In this document: piece after piece, positions 1 through 10,760 of the stretch | Layout: each line of letters opens with the position of its first letter | How positions within the stretch are numbered: position 1 is the first letter of the stretch | Source: Hymenobacter armeniacus | Lineage (GTDB): Bacteria; Bacteroidota; Bacteroidia; Cytophagales; Hymenobacteraceae | Assembly (NCBI RefSeq): GCF_014699055.1 | Contig: NZ_JACXAC010000005.1 | Location: 558,001-622,000, forward strand | Direction: 5' to 3' | DNA length: 64,000 nucleotides | Position numbers and translations under genes: made by a program | The notes under the pieces: model-generated | What the model was told of the DNA's origin: nothing | Database searches by the model: none | What the model saw: the letters and a program-made list of their open reading frames with translations, nothing else

Positions 1-1
1 C

Positions 2-517
2 GACATCAACATGAGCCCCAGCACGCAACTGGCGCTGCTGCGCGACGTGGTGCAGGTGCTGGCCCGCCAGGGCATACCCAAACTGGTCATCCTGAACGGC
101 CACGGCGGCAACGACTTCCGCCAAATCCTGCGCGAGCTGCAGGCCGAGTTTCCGACGGTGTTTCTGAGCACGCTCAACTGGTTTAAAGCCGCCGACCGCA
201 ACCAGTACTTCAGCGCGCCCGGCGACCACGCCGACGAGCTGGAAACCAGCGTGATGCAGCACATCGCCCCCGAACTGGTGCGCCCCCTGGCCGAAGCCGG
301 CAACGGCGCCGCCCGGCAGTTCCGCATCGCGGCCCTGCGCCAGGGCTGGGCCTGGGCCCAACGCGAGTGGAGCAAGGTGAGCGCCGACACCGGCGTGGGC
401 AACCCCGCCGCCGCCACCGCCGAAAAAGGCGCCGCCTTCCTGGAAGCCGTAACCACCAACATTGCCCAGTTTCTGGTAGAGCTAGCCGCCGCCGACCCAC
501 AGGATTTGTATGAATAA
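2..517 (+). CDS. Creatininase-family amidohydrolase, 5' end outside window
   Basis: The frame is open from base 2, so this is the C-terminal part of a longer gene. The first visible ATG (base 11) is internal. The fragment shows the family's NGHGGN motif followed by DFRQ, and a DHADELETS stretch that corresponds to the metal-binding HAGxxETS motif of creatininases. The family contains metal-dependent hydrolases of cyclic or linear amides (creatinine amidohydrolase, FAPy deformylase and the mycofactocin maturation peptidase MftE). The substrate here cannot be told. The C-terminus (ending DPQDLYE) is complete. The next gene follows after a 105-bp repeat-filled gap on the same strand. Confidence 0.85.
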   Translation, partial: DINMSPSTQLALLRDVVQVLARQGIPKLVILNGHGGNDFRQILRELQAEFPTVFLSTLNWFKAADRNQYFSAPGDHADELETSVMQHIAPELVRPLAEAGNGAARQFRIAALRQGWAWAQREWSKVSADTGVGNPAAATAEKGAAFLEAVTTNIAQFLVELAAADPQDLYE

Positions 518-622
518 ATACAGTTAACAGTTATCAGTGAGCAGTGAACAGCATCGTTCAGCAAGCTTCCAACTGATAACTGCTCACTGATAACTGCTCA
601 CTGATAACTGCTCACTGATTTC
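518..622. repeat. Stuttered inverted repeat built on TGATAACTGCTCAC
   Basis: The gap holds a 14-bp unit, TGATAACTGCTCAC, repeated about three times in tandem (roughly 573-618). An upstream inverted copy lies at 528-545 and is exactly complementary to 579-596 (18 bp). The downstream ATG at 623 follows the last partial unit directly. The layout resembles the element at 22721-22810, which uses related words. No gene is seen here. Confidence 0.8.
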
Positions 623-1261
623 ATGCCCTCCCAATTCGATAGCGTCATCTTCGACCTCGACGGCACCCTGTGGGATGCCTCAGAAGCCATTACGCGGGCC
701 TTTCAAGCAGCCCGCGGCAGCGTCGACTACATCGAAAACGACGTGACGCTGGCCCAGGTGCAGGCCGTGACCGGCCAGCCCTACACCGTGGTGTACGAGC
801 GCCTCTTTCCCAAGCTGCCGGCCGATAAGCTGGACGAATACCGCGCCCTCTGTGCCCGCCACGAACTGGCCGCGGCCACGGACCACGGCGGCACGCCCTA
901 CCCCGGCCTGGCCGAGGCCCTGCGCTACCTGCGCGGCCGGGGCTACCGGCTGTTCATCGTGAGCAACTGCCAGCTGGGCTACGTGGAGGCCTTTTTCAAG
1001 CACAGCGGGCTCGGCGAGTTCTTCGAGGGGCACCAGTGCTACGGCACCAAACTGCTTTCCAAGGCCGAAAACATCCGGGAAGTGGTGGCCGAATACGGCT
1101 TGCAAGCGCCCGTGTACGTGGGCGACACCCCCGGCGACCTCGCCGCCAGCCAGGGCGCGGGCGTGCCGTTCATCTTCGCCACCTACGGCTTCGGGCAGCT
1201 CACCGAGGCCGAAGCGCCCACGCGCATCGACCGGCTGGCCGACTTGCAGGAGCTGCTCTGA
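623..1261 (+). CDS. HAD-family hydrolase, phosphoglycolate-phosphatase-like
   Basis: The 212-aa protein has all HAD landmarks. Motif I is DLDGTLWD near residues 10-17, with the nucleophile Asp and the acid/base Asp. Motif II is FIVSN near residue 112, and motif IV is VYVGDTPGDL near 165-174. A helical cap between motifs I and II places it in subfamily IA, like phosphoglycolate phosphatases and small-molecule phosphatases. It is probably a cytosolic phosphomonoesterase; the substrate is unknown. The start is the ATG that ends the repeat array, and no better upstream start exists. Confidence 0.85.
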   Translation: MPSQFDSVIFDLDGTLWDASEAITRAFQAARGSVDYIENDVTLAQVQAVTGQPYTVVYERLFPKLPADKLDEYRALCARHELAAATDHGGTPYPGLAEALRYLRGRGYRLFIVSNCQLGYVEAFFKHSGLGEFFEGHQCYGTKLLSKAENIREVVAEYGLQAPVYVGDTPGDLAASQGAGVPFIFATYGFGQLTEAEAPTRIDRLADLQELL

Positions 1262-1299
1262 ATGATGCTGAAAAAAGGGCTTGTTCGTACATTGGAGGC

Positions 1300-1674
1300 A
1301 TGAAATTCCCGGTCTTTCCGCGCATCACCATTCATCCGTCCATTTGCAACGGGCAGCCCACCGTGCGCGGGCTGCGCTACCCCGTGTGGCAGGTGCTGGA
1401 GTGGCTGGCCGGCGGCGCCACCGAAGCCGAGCTGCTGGCCGCGCACCCGGCGCTCGAACCCGAAGACTTCCGCGCCTGCCTTGCCTTTGCCGCCGAGCGC
1501 CTCAAGCCCCACGACCGCACCCCGCCCACGGCCGAAGACCAGACGTCCGAAGAGTGGATACTGAGCCGCCAGAGCCGCTGGCTGGCCGAGCAGGAGTTTC
1601 TGAAGCAGCTGTGGGAGCGCAGCCCCGGCCCGTCTGCCAAAGGAAATGTTGAGGGGCCGCACTCGCCCAAATGA
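1300..1674 (+). CDS. DUF433 (VapB-like antitoxin fold) protein with C-terminal extension
   Basis: The 124-aa protein has the DUF433 pattern: RITIHPSICNGQPTVRG, then YPVWQVLEWLAGGATEAELL and an ALEPEDFRACLAFAAERL helix (residues 8-68). DUF433 proteins are usually about 75 aa and are often the antitoxin partner of a DUF5615 PIN-like toxin. No such partner is next to this gene, and residues 70-124 form an extra charged tail. The ATG at 1300 matches the usual family start. GGAGG sits only one base upstream, too close to act as a normal Shine-Dalgarno. The frame is open further upstream but overlaps the HAD gene. Confidence 0.75.
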   Translation: MKFPVFPRITIHPSICNGQPTVRGLRYPVWQVLEWLAGGATEAELLAAHPALEPEDFRACLAFAAERLKPHDRTPPTAEDQTSEEWILSRQSRWLAEQEFLKQLWERSPGPSAKGNVEGPHSPK

Positions 1675-1678
1675 CCAG

Positions 1679-1707
1679 TTGCAAGCCGGAATAGATGCGT
1701 AGCTTTG
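1679..1707 (+). promoter_or_regulatory. Bacteroidota-type promoter
   Basis: TTG at 1679-1681, an 18-bp spacer and TAGCTTTG at 1700-1707 fit the TTG/TAnnTTTG consensus of the Bacteroidota primary sigma factor. It starts just after the preceding stop codon and lies 35 bp before the next ATG. This is a sequence match only. Confidence 0.55.
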
Positions 1708-1742
1708 GGCACCGCGCCGCCGCCAACTGAGCCGCTTTTTTC

Positions 1743-2171
1743 ATGTATCAGGACCTTGCCTCGACTGCTTTTCTGCACGTTGCCTACCGGCCCGATTCGT
1801 GCCTGCTGATTGGCCGCTGGCTGTGCTCCATCAACGACGCGCAGCTGCGCGAGGGTTACGAAACCATGCGCCGCGCCGCGCAGGAGCACCAGTGCCACCA
1901 CTGGCTGATGGACGCGCGCCGCCGCACCGACCGCCGCCTGAACGGCCCCGAATGGGTGGTGACCACCTTCCTGCCGCAGGTGCAGCGCGAAATGGGTGCC
2001 CCGCTCTACGTGGCCTTCCTGGTGCTGCCCAACCACCTGCGCGAAGTGGAAGCCGACCCCCACATGGCTGAAAAAAATCCTTCGCCCAATGCCTCCTTCC
2101 AATACGCCCGCTTCATCGACGAAGGCGCCGCCAACGCCTGGCTCGACCAGAAGCGCCGGGAAGGCCAGTAG
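1743..2171 (+). CDS. Uncharacterised ~140-aa protein, paralog family member 1
   Basis: This 142-aa soluble protein has no signal peptide or membrane segment. It aligns along its length with the product at 39509-39940: LIGRW near residue 22, WLMDARRRTDRR near 55-66, EWVVTTFLP near 71-79, LYVAFLVLP near 89-97 and a C-terminal DEGAANAWLD. A more distant relative lies at 10761-11189. The size and alternating strand/helix pattern are reminiscent of STAS or SpoIIAA-like folds, but that is inference. It has its own candidate promoter and converges with the downstream MFS gene. Confidence 0.7.
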   Translation: MYQDLASTAFLHVAYRPDSCLLIGRWLCSINDAQLREGYETMRRAAQEHQCHHWLMDARRRTDRRLNGPEWVVTTFLPQVQREMGAPLYVAFLVLPNHLREVEADPHMAEKNPSPNASFQYARFIDEGAANAWLDQKRREGQ

Positions 2172-2222
2172 CCATCCGTCGTGGCGAGCCTAACGCAGCA
2201 GTTGCACAAGCCTTTCTGATTC

Positions 2223-3875
2223 CTACCGTTGGCTCTCCAGCGTCTGCATGGGCGTGGCCATTTCCACGTTCGACGTATTGGGGAAGGCGAGGAAGTGCGT
2301 CACGCGCGGCTCGGCGGGGCCGCTGTGCAACCGGAGCACCTGGGCCTCCACGGCCTGGTCTTCTTTGGTGAAGCGGTGGTGCTGGCGCTGGTGCTCGCCC
2401 CAGGTGGCCACGTAGTAAAACTCGGTGAGGCGCGTGGGGTGGGCCACGTCGGCAAACACGCCAGCGCGCAGGGCGCCGTCGCGCAGGCGCAGGCGGGTCA
2501 GCTGCTCGGTGGCGGCCCGAAAGGCCGGCCAGTCGGCGGGCTCCACGTGGTATTCAATCATGATGACCACCGGGCCGTCGTCGGGGTCGATGTGGCCGTC
2601 GGTTTTGGGGTCGGGCCAGTGCTCGGCGGGGTCCAGGTTCAGGCCTTCGGCCGAGCGCATGGGGAAGGGGAAGGCCAGCAGCGCGCTGGCCACCATCCAG
2701 CCGGCCGCGATGAGCAGCGAGGTTTGGAGGGTGAGGTGGTCGGCCAGCTCGCCCCACGCCAGGCTGCCCAACGACAAACCCGCTTGAAACACCAGCATGT
2801 ACACACTAATGACGCGGGCCTGCACCCACTTCGGCACGTTCAGCTGCACGGTGGTGCTGAAGCTGGTCATCACCATCAGCCAGGCAATGCCGGACAGGAA
2901 CATCACCGCGTAGAGCACATAAATCTGGGCCACGAGCGCCAGCGCCAGGTTGGTGACGCCGAACATGAGCACGCCCAGCAGCACGCGCTGGTTGAAGTTG
3001 AGCCGCGAGCCGGCCCGGCCCATTAGGAAAGCCCCCGTGACGGCGCCCGCGCCCAGCCACGACAGCATCACGCCGTAGTGCCCTGAGCTCAGGTGCAGCT
3101 TGCGGGCAATGACCACCGACACCAGCGCCCACATGGCCGCCGCCCCAAACGAAAACGCAAACGTGCGCACCAGCACCCCGTAGATGGCCGGCGAATACTG
3201 CACGTAGCGCCATCCCGCCCGCAAGGCACCCAGAAAGTTCTCGGCCGGGCCGCTGGCCACGGCCTGCTCCCGCTTCCAGAAATACACCACCGCCCAGGTG
3301 CCCAGAAACGACACGCCGTTGAGCACAAACACCCAACCGGCCGAGTAATAAGCTATGATGGCCCCGCCAATGGCCGGGCCGATGGCCCGCGCAATGTTGT
3401 TGCTCACGCCGTTCAGCGTGATGGCAAACGGCAGGATGGGCCGGGGCACCAGCTCCGTGGTCACGGCCTGCCAGATGGGCGCGTTCAGGGCCGCGCCCAT
3501 GCCCAGCAGGAAGGTGAAGCCCAGCACGCCATAGGCCGAAATGCCGCCCGTGAGCGTGAGCACCCCCAGAATGGACGCCACCACGGCCATGAATCCCTGC
3601 GTGAACAGCAGCAGCTTGCGGCGGTCCACCATGTCGGCCATGGCGCCAGCGGGCATGCTCAGCAAAAAAGCCGGCAGGCTGGTGGCGGCCTGCATGAGGG
3701 CCACGAGCAGGGCCGAGGTGGTGAGCGTAGTGACCAGCCACACGCCGGCCACGTTCTGCATCCAGGTGCCCACGTTGCTCACCATGCCCGCAATCCAGAC
3801 GGCCCGGAAAATGGCAATGGTGAAGGGCGTGAGCAGCGTGGCCTTGGGCGGGGGTGGGGCAGTGGTCGGCGTCAT
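2223..3875 (-). CDS. MFS exporter of the EntS-like MFS_3 family with C-terminal soluble domain
   Basis: The 550-aa protein begins with a Pro/Thr-rich tail and then about 12 hydrophobic segments (residues ~20-415). It has MFS signatures such as GAMADMVDRRKLLL after TM2. Residues ~430-535 are soluble and contain VIMIEYHVEPADWPAFRAAT and later FYYVATWGEHQRQHHRFT, the ferredoxin-like extension found in MFS_3 (transmembrane secretion effector) proteins. Relatives export siderophores or other small hydrophobic compounds; the substrate here is unknown. The start lies 166 bp beyond the adjacent LacI gene's end, with a palindromic element between them. Confidence 0.85.
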   Translation of the reverse strand: MTPTTAPPPPKATLLTPFTIAIFRAVWIAGMVSNVGTWMQNVAGVWLVTTLTTSALLVALMQAATSLPAFLLSMPAGAMADMVDRRKLLLFTQGFMAVVASILGVLTLTGGISAYGVLGFTFLLGMGAALNAPIWQAVTTELVPRPILPFAITLNGVSNNIARAIGPAIGGAIIAYYSAGWVFVLNGVSFLGTWAVVYFWKREQAVASGPAENFLGALRAGWRYVQYSPAIYGVLVRTFAFSFGAAAMWALVSVVIARKLHLSSGHYGVMLSWLGAGAVTGAFLMGRAGSRLNFNQRVLLGVLMFGVTNLALALVAQIYVLYAVMFLSGIAWLMVMTSFSTTVQLNVPKWVQARVISVYMLVFQAGLSLGSLAWGELADHLTLQTSLLIAAGWMVASALLAFPFPMRSAEGLNLDPAEHWPDPKTDGHIDPDDGPVVIMIEYHVEPADWPAFRAATEQLTRLRLRDGALRAGVFADVAHPTRLTEFYYVATWGEHQRQHHRFTKEDQAVEAQVLRLHSGPAEPRVTHFLAFPNTSNVEMATPMQTLESQR

Positions 3876-3952
3876 CGAAAGCAGCAGAATTCTACCCTCT
3901 TCAACAATCGAAAGGGGCGAATGGCTTCCTACGGCTGAGAGCAGTAAAAGGC

Positions 3953-4051
3953 TTTATCTGTCATCCTGAGCGCAGCGAAGGACCTTCTCAAGACAGAACC
4001 ACTTGTTCAGGCGTGAGAAGGTCCTTCGCTGCGCTCAGGATGACAGATAAA
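3953..4051. repeat. Palindromic element, family A (ATCCTGAGCGCAGCGAAGG)
   Basis: Two perfectly complementary 38-bp arms, 3953-3990 and 4014-4051, flank a 23-nt loop. The arm core is GTCATCCTGAGCGCAGCGAA, followed by GGACCTTCTCA. Read in frame, such elements give the HPERSEGP / FAALRMT artefacts common in bacterial gene predictions. It sits between the LacI gene end and the MFS gene start. Other copies lie at 15236-15324 and 17078-17180. Confidence 0.95.
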
Positions 4052-4062
4052 ACAACGACTTT

Positions 4063-5097
4063 CTACCGTTTCTGCGACGACTCTCGCACCAGTAGCTTGG
4101 GCTTGAGCACGATGGGCTTGGGCGGGCCCTGGCGGTTGGGGCCGCTTTTCAGCATCTTTTGCAGCAGCTGCACCGCGGTTTTGCCCATTTGCTCGCAGCG
4201 CTGGTCCACGCTGCTCAGCATGGGCTCGGTGAGCATCGTGAACATCTCGTTGCTGAAGCCCACCACGGCAATGTCCTTGGGTACGCGCAGGCGGGCGCTC
4301 TTCACCGCCTGAATGGCGCCAATGGCGGCCAGGTCGTTGCTCGAAAACACGGCGTCGGGGCGCTGGGGCAGCTTCAGAAGCTGGCGCATGGCTGCGGTGC
4401 CGCCCTTCTGGCTCATCTCGCAAAACATGATGAGCTCGTCGTCGATGGGCAGGCCGTGGGCCTGCAGGGCGTCGCGGTAGCCCTGGTGGCGGTTTTTGTG
4501 GATGTTGAGGTGCAGCGGGCCGGTGAAGTGGGCAATGCGGGTGCAACCCTGCTCGATGAGGTGCGTCACCACCTGATAGGCGCCCTGGTAGTCGTCAATC
4601 ATGACGGCGCTCACGTTGCTGCCGCTGAAATCCTCCACCACGCGGTCGAAAAACACCAGCGGAATGTTCTGCTGGCGCACGGCTTCGAAGTGGCCGAAGC
4701 TGTGCGTCGTGTTGGCCAGCGACACCAGAATGCCTTCCACCTGCGAGTTCATCAGCAGGTCGATGTTTTTCTGCTCCTGGCGCGAGTCTTCGTTCGACTG
4801 GCAAATCATCACGTTGAAGCCCAGCTTGGCGGCTTCGGTGGCGATGCCGTGCACCACCTGTGGGAAAAAGTGCCCCGTGATGTGCGGCACCAGCACGCCC
4901 AGCGTGTTGCTGCGGCCGCGGCGCAGGGCGGCGGCCAGCTGGTTGGGCTGGTAGTGCAGCTCTTCGGCCAGTTGGCGCACGCGGGCCTTGGTGGCCTCGC
5001 TCACGTCGTCGTGGTCGCTCAGGGCCCGCGAAATGGTGGAGGGGGAAAGTCCCAGCGTCTTGGCCAGGTCAGTAATGGAGGCGCGGCGATTGGCCAT
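4063..5097 (-). CDS. LacI/GalR-family transcriptional regulator
   Basis: The 344-aa protein has an N-terminal helix-turn-helix and hinge (SITDLAKTLGLSPSTISRAL, residues 6-25, then YQPNQLAAALRRGRSNTLGV). A periplasmic-binding-protein-like sensor domain follows (residues ~62-340), with the usual VFSSNDLAAIGA and VGFSNE motifs. Such proteins bind a palindromic operator and respond to a sugar or nucleoside. The MANRR start is preferred because the upstream open frame (to 5226) is low-complexity and precedes the HTH. No sugar-utilisation gene is adjacent, so its target is unknown; it might regulate the MFS gene or itself. Confidence 0.9.
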   Translation of the reverse strand: MANRRASITDLAKTLGLSPSTISRALSDHDDVSEATKARVRQLAEELHYQPNQLAAALRRGRSNTLGVLVPHITGHFFPQVVHGIATEAAKLGFNVMICQSNEDSRQEQKNIDLLMNSQVEGILVSLANTTHSFGHFEAVRQQNIPLVFFDRVVEDFSGSNVSAVMIDDYQGAYQVVTHLIEQGCTRIAHFTGPLHLNIHKNRHQGYRDALQAHGLPIDDELIMFCEMSQKGGTAAMRQLLKLPQRPDAVFSSNDLAAIGAIQAVKSARLRVPKDIAVVGFSNEMFTMLTEPMLSSVDQRCEQMGKTAVQLLQKMLKSGPNRQGPPKPIVLKPKLLVRESSQKR

Positions 5098-5401
5098 CTC
5101 TGTAGGTTGTAGCGAAGTGATGAAATACCCGAGCCCCGGCGCAGTGGCCGGCGCCGCCAGCCCAGGACGCGGCCGGCAGCTGCTCGTGCTTTGGTCCCGC
5201 GCTGGACCGGCGCGGGGTGCTGACAATTTACCGAAAACAGGTGGGCGCCGTGGTTAGAAGCGTCCTTTTCGGGCATAGATGGGAATTCAGCCGCAATCTA
5301 CTAGCCGCAAACGAATCCGGGCCGCTGCCGCCAAAAAAGTTGCTCAGGCAATGCGCCAGCTGCATGGGCACATTCCGGCGCAAGCCGCTGCCTGGCCGCC
5401 T
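5098..5401. other. Intergenic stretch, no gene seen
   Basis: This 304-bp stretch lies between the LacI gene start and the end of the pentapeptide gene, both on the minus strand. It should hold the LacI promoter. I found no exact TAnnTTTG box, tandem repeat or convincing hairpin. Open frames crossing it are extensions of shadow frames. Confidence 0.6.
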
Positions 5402-6007
5402 TTATTCTATCACCAGCCCAAATTTGGCCACCACGCCCACCAGGCCCTGCAGGGTGAACTTGGCGCCCTGCAGCGGGTTGGTTTCGGGGTCAATGATGAA
5501 GCCGGACGCGGTGGTGAAATCGGCCCCGGCCAGCCGGGTATTCTGAAACACCGCGCCCGCCAGCGTGCAGTCCTGAAACACGGCGCCGGTCAGGTCGGCG
5601 TCGGCGAAGTCGGTTTCTTCCAGCCCGCAGCCCACAAAGCGGGTGCCGGGCAGGGTGCGCCCCGCAAAGGAGGCGTAGCGCAGCTGGCACTGGTCGAAAT
5701 GCACGCCAAACAGCATGTCGCGGCAGGCCGTGAACTGCAGGCCCAACAGCTTGCAGTCGGCGAAGGCCACGTTTTGCAGGGCCGTACCCGCCAGCCGCAC
5801 CGTGGCCAGGTTGCAATGCTCAAACAGGCACTCGCTGAAGCGCAGCCGGCTGAAGTCGGCCCCGCTAAAGTCGCAATTCACAAACCGGTACTCGTCGAAC
5901 TCGGTGTGGCTCAGCAGGTGCCGGGCGTCCCAGCCCACGGCCACATTCTCCTCAGGAAATCGGTCGGGCTTGCGAAGGGCGGCGGGCTTGCGGCGGGCGG
6001 GTTTCAT
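5402..6007 (-). CDS. Pentapeptide-repeat protein
   Basis: The 201-aa protein is mostly A(D/N)Lxx-type pentapeptide repeats between residues ~38 and ~170. Examples are FVNCDFSGADFSRLRFSE, CNLATVRLAG and LTGAVFQDCTLAGAVFQN. These fold into a right-handed quadrilateral beta-helix. Long stand-alone members include Qnr-type gyrase-protection proteins, but many others have no known role, so no function is assigned. The N-terminus is a Lys/Arg/Pro-rich tail and the last ~20 residues are non-repeat and hydrophobic. Its ATG lies just downstream of the nuclease gene's end, with 10 bp between them, so co-transcription is likely. Confidence 0.88.
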   Translation of the reverse strand: MKPARRKPAALRKPDRFPEENVAVGWDARHLLSHTEFDEYRFVNCDFSGADFSRLRFSECLFEHCNLATVRLAGTALQNVAFADCKLLGLQFTACRDMLFGVHFDQCQLRYASFAGRTLPGTRFVGCGLEETDFADADLTGAVFQDCTLAGAVFQNTRLAGADFTTASGFIIDPETNPLQGAKFTLQGLVGVVAKFGLVIE

Positions 6008-6017
6008 GCCGGCAAAG

Positions 6018-8096
<2,079 letters not shown>

Positions 8097-8280
8097 GCAG
8101 TTCAACATCAACATAACCCAAATGCGGGGCTATAAATGTACTGCGCATTGGCCCAGCGGCTGGCGCGGCCCAAAAACCTGTGGCGTAATGCCATGCCCGA
8201 ATGCTGTGGCAACAAAGCCCCGCCTTCGGCACGTACGTACAGCAGCCATTAGGTTTTCCACATTTCCACGTTCCTGCCCC

Positions 8281-9618
8281 ATGTTTCAAGACCACCCTAC
8301 CGCGCCCGCCGCTACCGATTCGGAATCGCGCCACGACGAGTCGCGCCGCCAGTTCATCAACCACGCGGGGCGCGGCCTGCTGGCCGTGGGCGTGGCCAGC
8401 GCCCTGCCCGTGGCCGCCGCCGAAGCCGCGACTGCCGAAGCCGGCGCCCCGCCCGTAACCGGCCCGCTCGACATCAAGCTGCCCCCGCTGGAAGCGCCCA
8501 CCGACCCCAAGGGCTCGGAGCCCTTCAACCCCGACGCGCCCGAGCGACGCGTGGGCTACGCCCTGGTGGGCCTGGGCCACCTCACGCTCAATGAAATCCT
8601 GCCCGCCTTCGGCCAGAGCAAGCACGCCAAGCCGGTGGCCCTGGTGAGCGGCGACCCCGAAAAAATGCGCAAAGTGGCCCAGCAATACGGCATCAAACCC
8701 AGCAGCTGCTACTCCTACCAGACCTACGACAACCTCAAGGACAACCCCGAGGTGGAGGTGATTTACATCGTGCTGCCCAACTCCATGCACCACGAGTTCA
8801 CGCTGCGGGGCGCCAAGGCCGGCAAGCACATCCTCTGCGAAAAGCCCATGGCCAACTCGGCCAAAGAGTGCGAGGAAATGATAGAGGCCTGCAAAAAAGC
8901 CGGCAAAAAGCTCATGATTGCCTACCGCATTCAGTACGAGCCGCTGAACCGCATGGCCATGCAGCTGGTGCGCGACAAAGCCTACGGCAAGGTGAAGCTG
9001 CTGCAAATGGTGAACAGCCAGAACCAGGCCCACGACCAGCAGTGGCGCCACAAAAAGGCCCTGGCCGGCGGCGGCGCCCTGCCCGACATCGGCCTGTACT
9101 GCCTCAACACCAGCCGTTTCCTGCTGGGCGAGGAGCCCACCGAAGTCTCGGCCCAGATATATACCACACAGGGCGATGCCCGCTTCAAGGAAGTGGAAGA
9201 AAACGTGACGTTTACCCTGCGCTTCCCCAGCGGGGTCATTTCGCAGTGCATGACGGGCTACGGCACTTTCAACAGCAAGAGCTACATGGTGCACTGCGAG
9301 GAAGGCACCATCAAGATGGACCCGGCCTTCACCTACCAGGGCCTGCACCAGGAGCGGGTGCGCGCGCCCAAAAGCAAGCAGCTGAAGGAAACGCCCAACG
9401 ACCCCATGAAGGACCAGTTTGCCCTGGAGCTCGACCACATGGCCGAGTGCGTGCGCCAGAACAAAACCCCCTACACGCCTGGCGAAGAAGGCCTGCAAGA
9501 CCAGCGCCTCATGGAGGCCATCTACCAGTCGGCCCGCGAAAACAAGCCCGTGAAGCTGCCCGCCGTGAGCAAGCTGGATGCCTTCCGGGGCTCGCCGCCG
9601 CAGGAGCAGGAGGCGTAG
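8281..9618 (+). CDS. Gfo/Idh/MocA-family oxidoreductase with Tat signal
   Basis: The 445-aa protein has a twin-arginine signal (SRRQFINHAGRGLLAVGVAS, residues ~20-39) and is therefore probably exported folded with its cofactor. The NAD(P)-binding Rossmann fold begins at GYALVGLGHLTLNEILPAF (~85). CEKPMAN (~185) is the family's EKP motif with the catalytic-region Lys. The C-terminal alpha/beta domain has the GGGALPDIGLY signature. The closest known type is periplasmic glucose-fructose oxidoreductase, but the sugar substrate is not determinable. The ATG at 8281 is chosen because the Tat motif follows it; the frame is open back to 8095. It is divergent from the nuclease gene with a 184-bp shared promoter region. 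Confidence 0.88.
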   Translation: MFQDHPTAPAATDSESRHDESRRQFINHAGRGLLAVGVASALPVAAAEAATAEAGAPPVTGPLDIKLPPLEAPTDPKGSEPFNPDAPERRVGYALVGLGHLTLNEILPAFGQSKHAKPVALVSGDPEKMRKVAQQYGIKPSSCYSYQTYDNLKDNPEVEVIYIVLPNSMHHEFTLRGAKAGKHILCEKPMANSAKECEEMIEACKKAGKKLMIAYRIQYEPLNRMAMQLVRDKAYGKVKLLQMVNSQNQAHDQQWRHKKALAGGGALPDIGLYCLNTSRFLLGEEPTEVSAQIYTTQGDARFKEVEENVTFTLRFPSGVISQCMTGYGTFNSKSYMVHCEEGTIKMDPAFTYQGLHQERVRAPKSKQLKETPNDPMKDQFALELDHMAECVRQNKTPYTPGEEGLQDQRLMEAIYQSARENKPVKLPAVSKLDAFRGSPPQEQEA

Positions 9619-9646
9619 CGAGTTGGTCTACTCGTCTGACGTTGAC

Positions 9647-9751
9647 GCCTCACCCCCTGACCCCCTCTCCTCAGGGAGAGGGGCACCGGTTATTCTTCTG
9701 TATAAATCGGCTGACTCTCCTCTCCCTGAGGAGAGGGGCAGGGGGTGAGGC
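9647..9751. repeat. Palindromic element rich in CTCACCCCCTGACCCC
   Basis: The arms 9647-9681 and 9719-9751 are complementary apart from a two-base bulge. The loop (about 37 nt) is AT-richer. Translations of this element give the PHPLTPSP / GEG strings often seen in draft annotations. It lies between the oxidoreductase and pirin genes. Confidence 0.9.
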
Positions 9752-9784
9752 ACCCGCAACAACTTTAACTTCAACCCCACCACC

Positions 9785-10636
9785 ATGCGCACCATCAAGC
9801 AGCAGCACCGGGCCATCAATGCCCCCATTGCCGACCTCGTCACGTACCGGGCGCTGCCCACGGCGTCGGTGGAGTACATCGACCCGTTTCTGTTTCTGAA
9901 CCACCACGGCCCGCAGGTGTACCGGCCCAACAACAACGGCCTGCCCTTCGGCCCGCACCCGCACCGCGGGTTCGAGACGGTGACCTTCATTCTGGAAGGC
10001 GATATTCTGCACAAGGACACGGGTGGGCACGAAAGCGTGATAAACGCTGGCGGCATTCAGTGGATGACGGCCGGCAGCGGCCTGGTGCACGCCGAGGTGT
10101 CGTCGGAGCAGTTCAAGCAAGCGGGCGGGCCGCTCGAAATCCTGCAGCTGTGGGTGAACCTGCCGGCCAAGGACAAGATGGTGGCCCCGCGCTACATCGG
10201 CCTGCAACAGGAAGAAATCCCGACTGTGACGCTGGAGGGCGGCGTGGTGGTGCACGCCGTGTCGGGCGAGTGGGCCGGCACCGCCGGGGCCGTGCAGCCG
10301 CTGGCCGACGTGGCCCTGGCTTGGCTGGAGCTGCCGGCCGGCAGCCGCGTCGCGCTGCCGGTGGCCGCCGAGCGCAACATTTTCTTCTACGTGGTGCGCG
10401 GCACGGTGCAGGTGAACGGCGCCGAGGCCAAGGCCCGCCAGCTGGTCGAATTCAACCACGATGGCGACGAGCTGGCCCTGGCCGCCGACGAGGAAGCACT
10501 GTTGCTGCTGGGCCACGCGCTGCCGTTTGGCGAGCCAGTGGTGAGCTACGGGCCGTTTGTGATGAACACCGAAGCCGAGATTCAGCAAGCGTACCGCGAC
10601 TACCAAAGCGGAGCATTCGGCGCCTGGAAAGGCTAG
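9785..10636 (+). CDS. Pirin-family bicupin
   Basis: The 283-aa protein has the pirin N-terminal cupin with HPHRGFETVTFILEG (residues ~58-72) and SGLVHAE near 100. These supply the three His and one Glu that bind iron. The C-terminal cupin spans ~165-270. Pirins are cytosolic iron proteins; some are quercetin dioxygenases and others modulate metabolic enzymes or regulators. No partner is obvious in the neighbourhood. The ATG follows CACC closely and matches the family N-terminus. Confidence 0.9.
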   Translation: MRTIKQQHRAINAPIADLVTYRALPTASVEYIDPFLFLNHHGPQVYRPNNNGLPFGPHPHRGFETVTFILEGDILHKDTGGHESVINAGGIQWMTAGSGLVHAEVSSEQFKQAGGPLEILQLWVNLPAKDKMVAPRYIGLQQEEIPTVTLEGGVVVHAVSGEWAGTAGAVQPLADVALAWLELPAGSRVALPVAAERNIFFYVVRGTVQVNGAEAKARQLVEFNHDGDELALAADEEALLLLGHALPFGEPVVSYGPFVMNTEAEIQQAYRDYQSGAFGAWKG

Positions 10637-10760
10637 TTGGGCGAAAAGTATGGGGCGCCGTGCAACCTCAGCCGCCGGTTGGTGGTTGAGGCGTGCACCC
10701 CTCTTTCAACGCCACCCGCCGCAACTGCCGCCGGACGCCCGGCTCTGCCCCACGTTTTAG

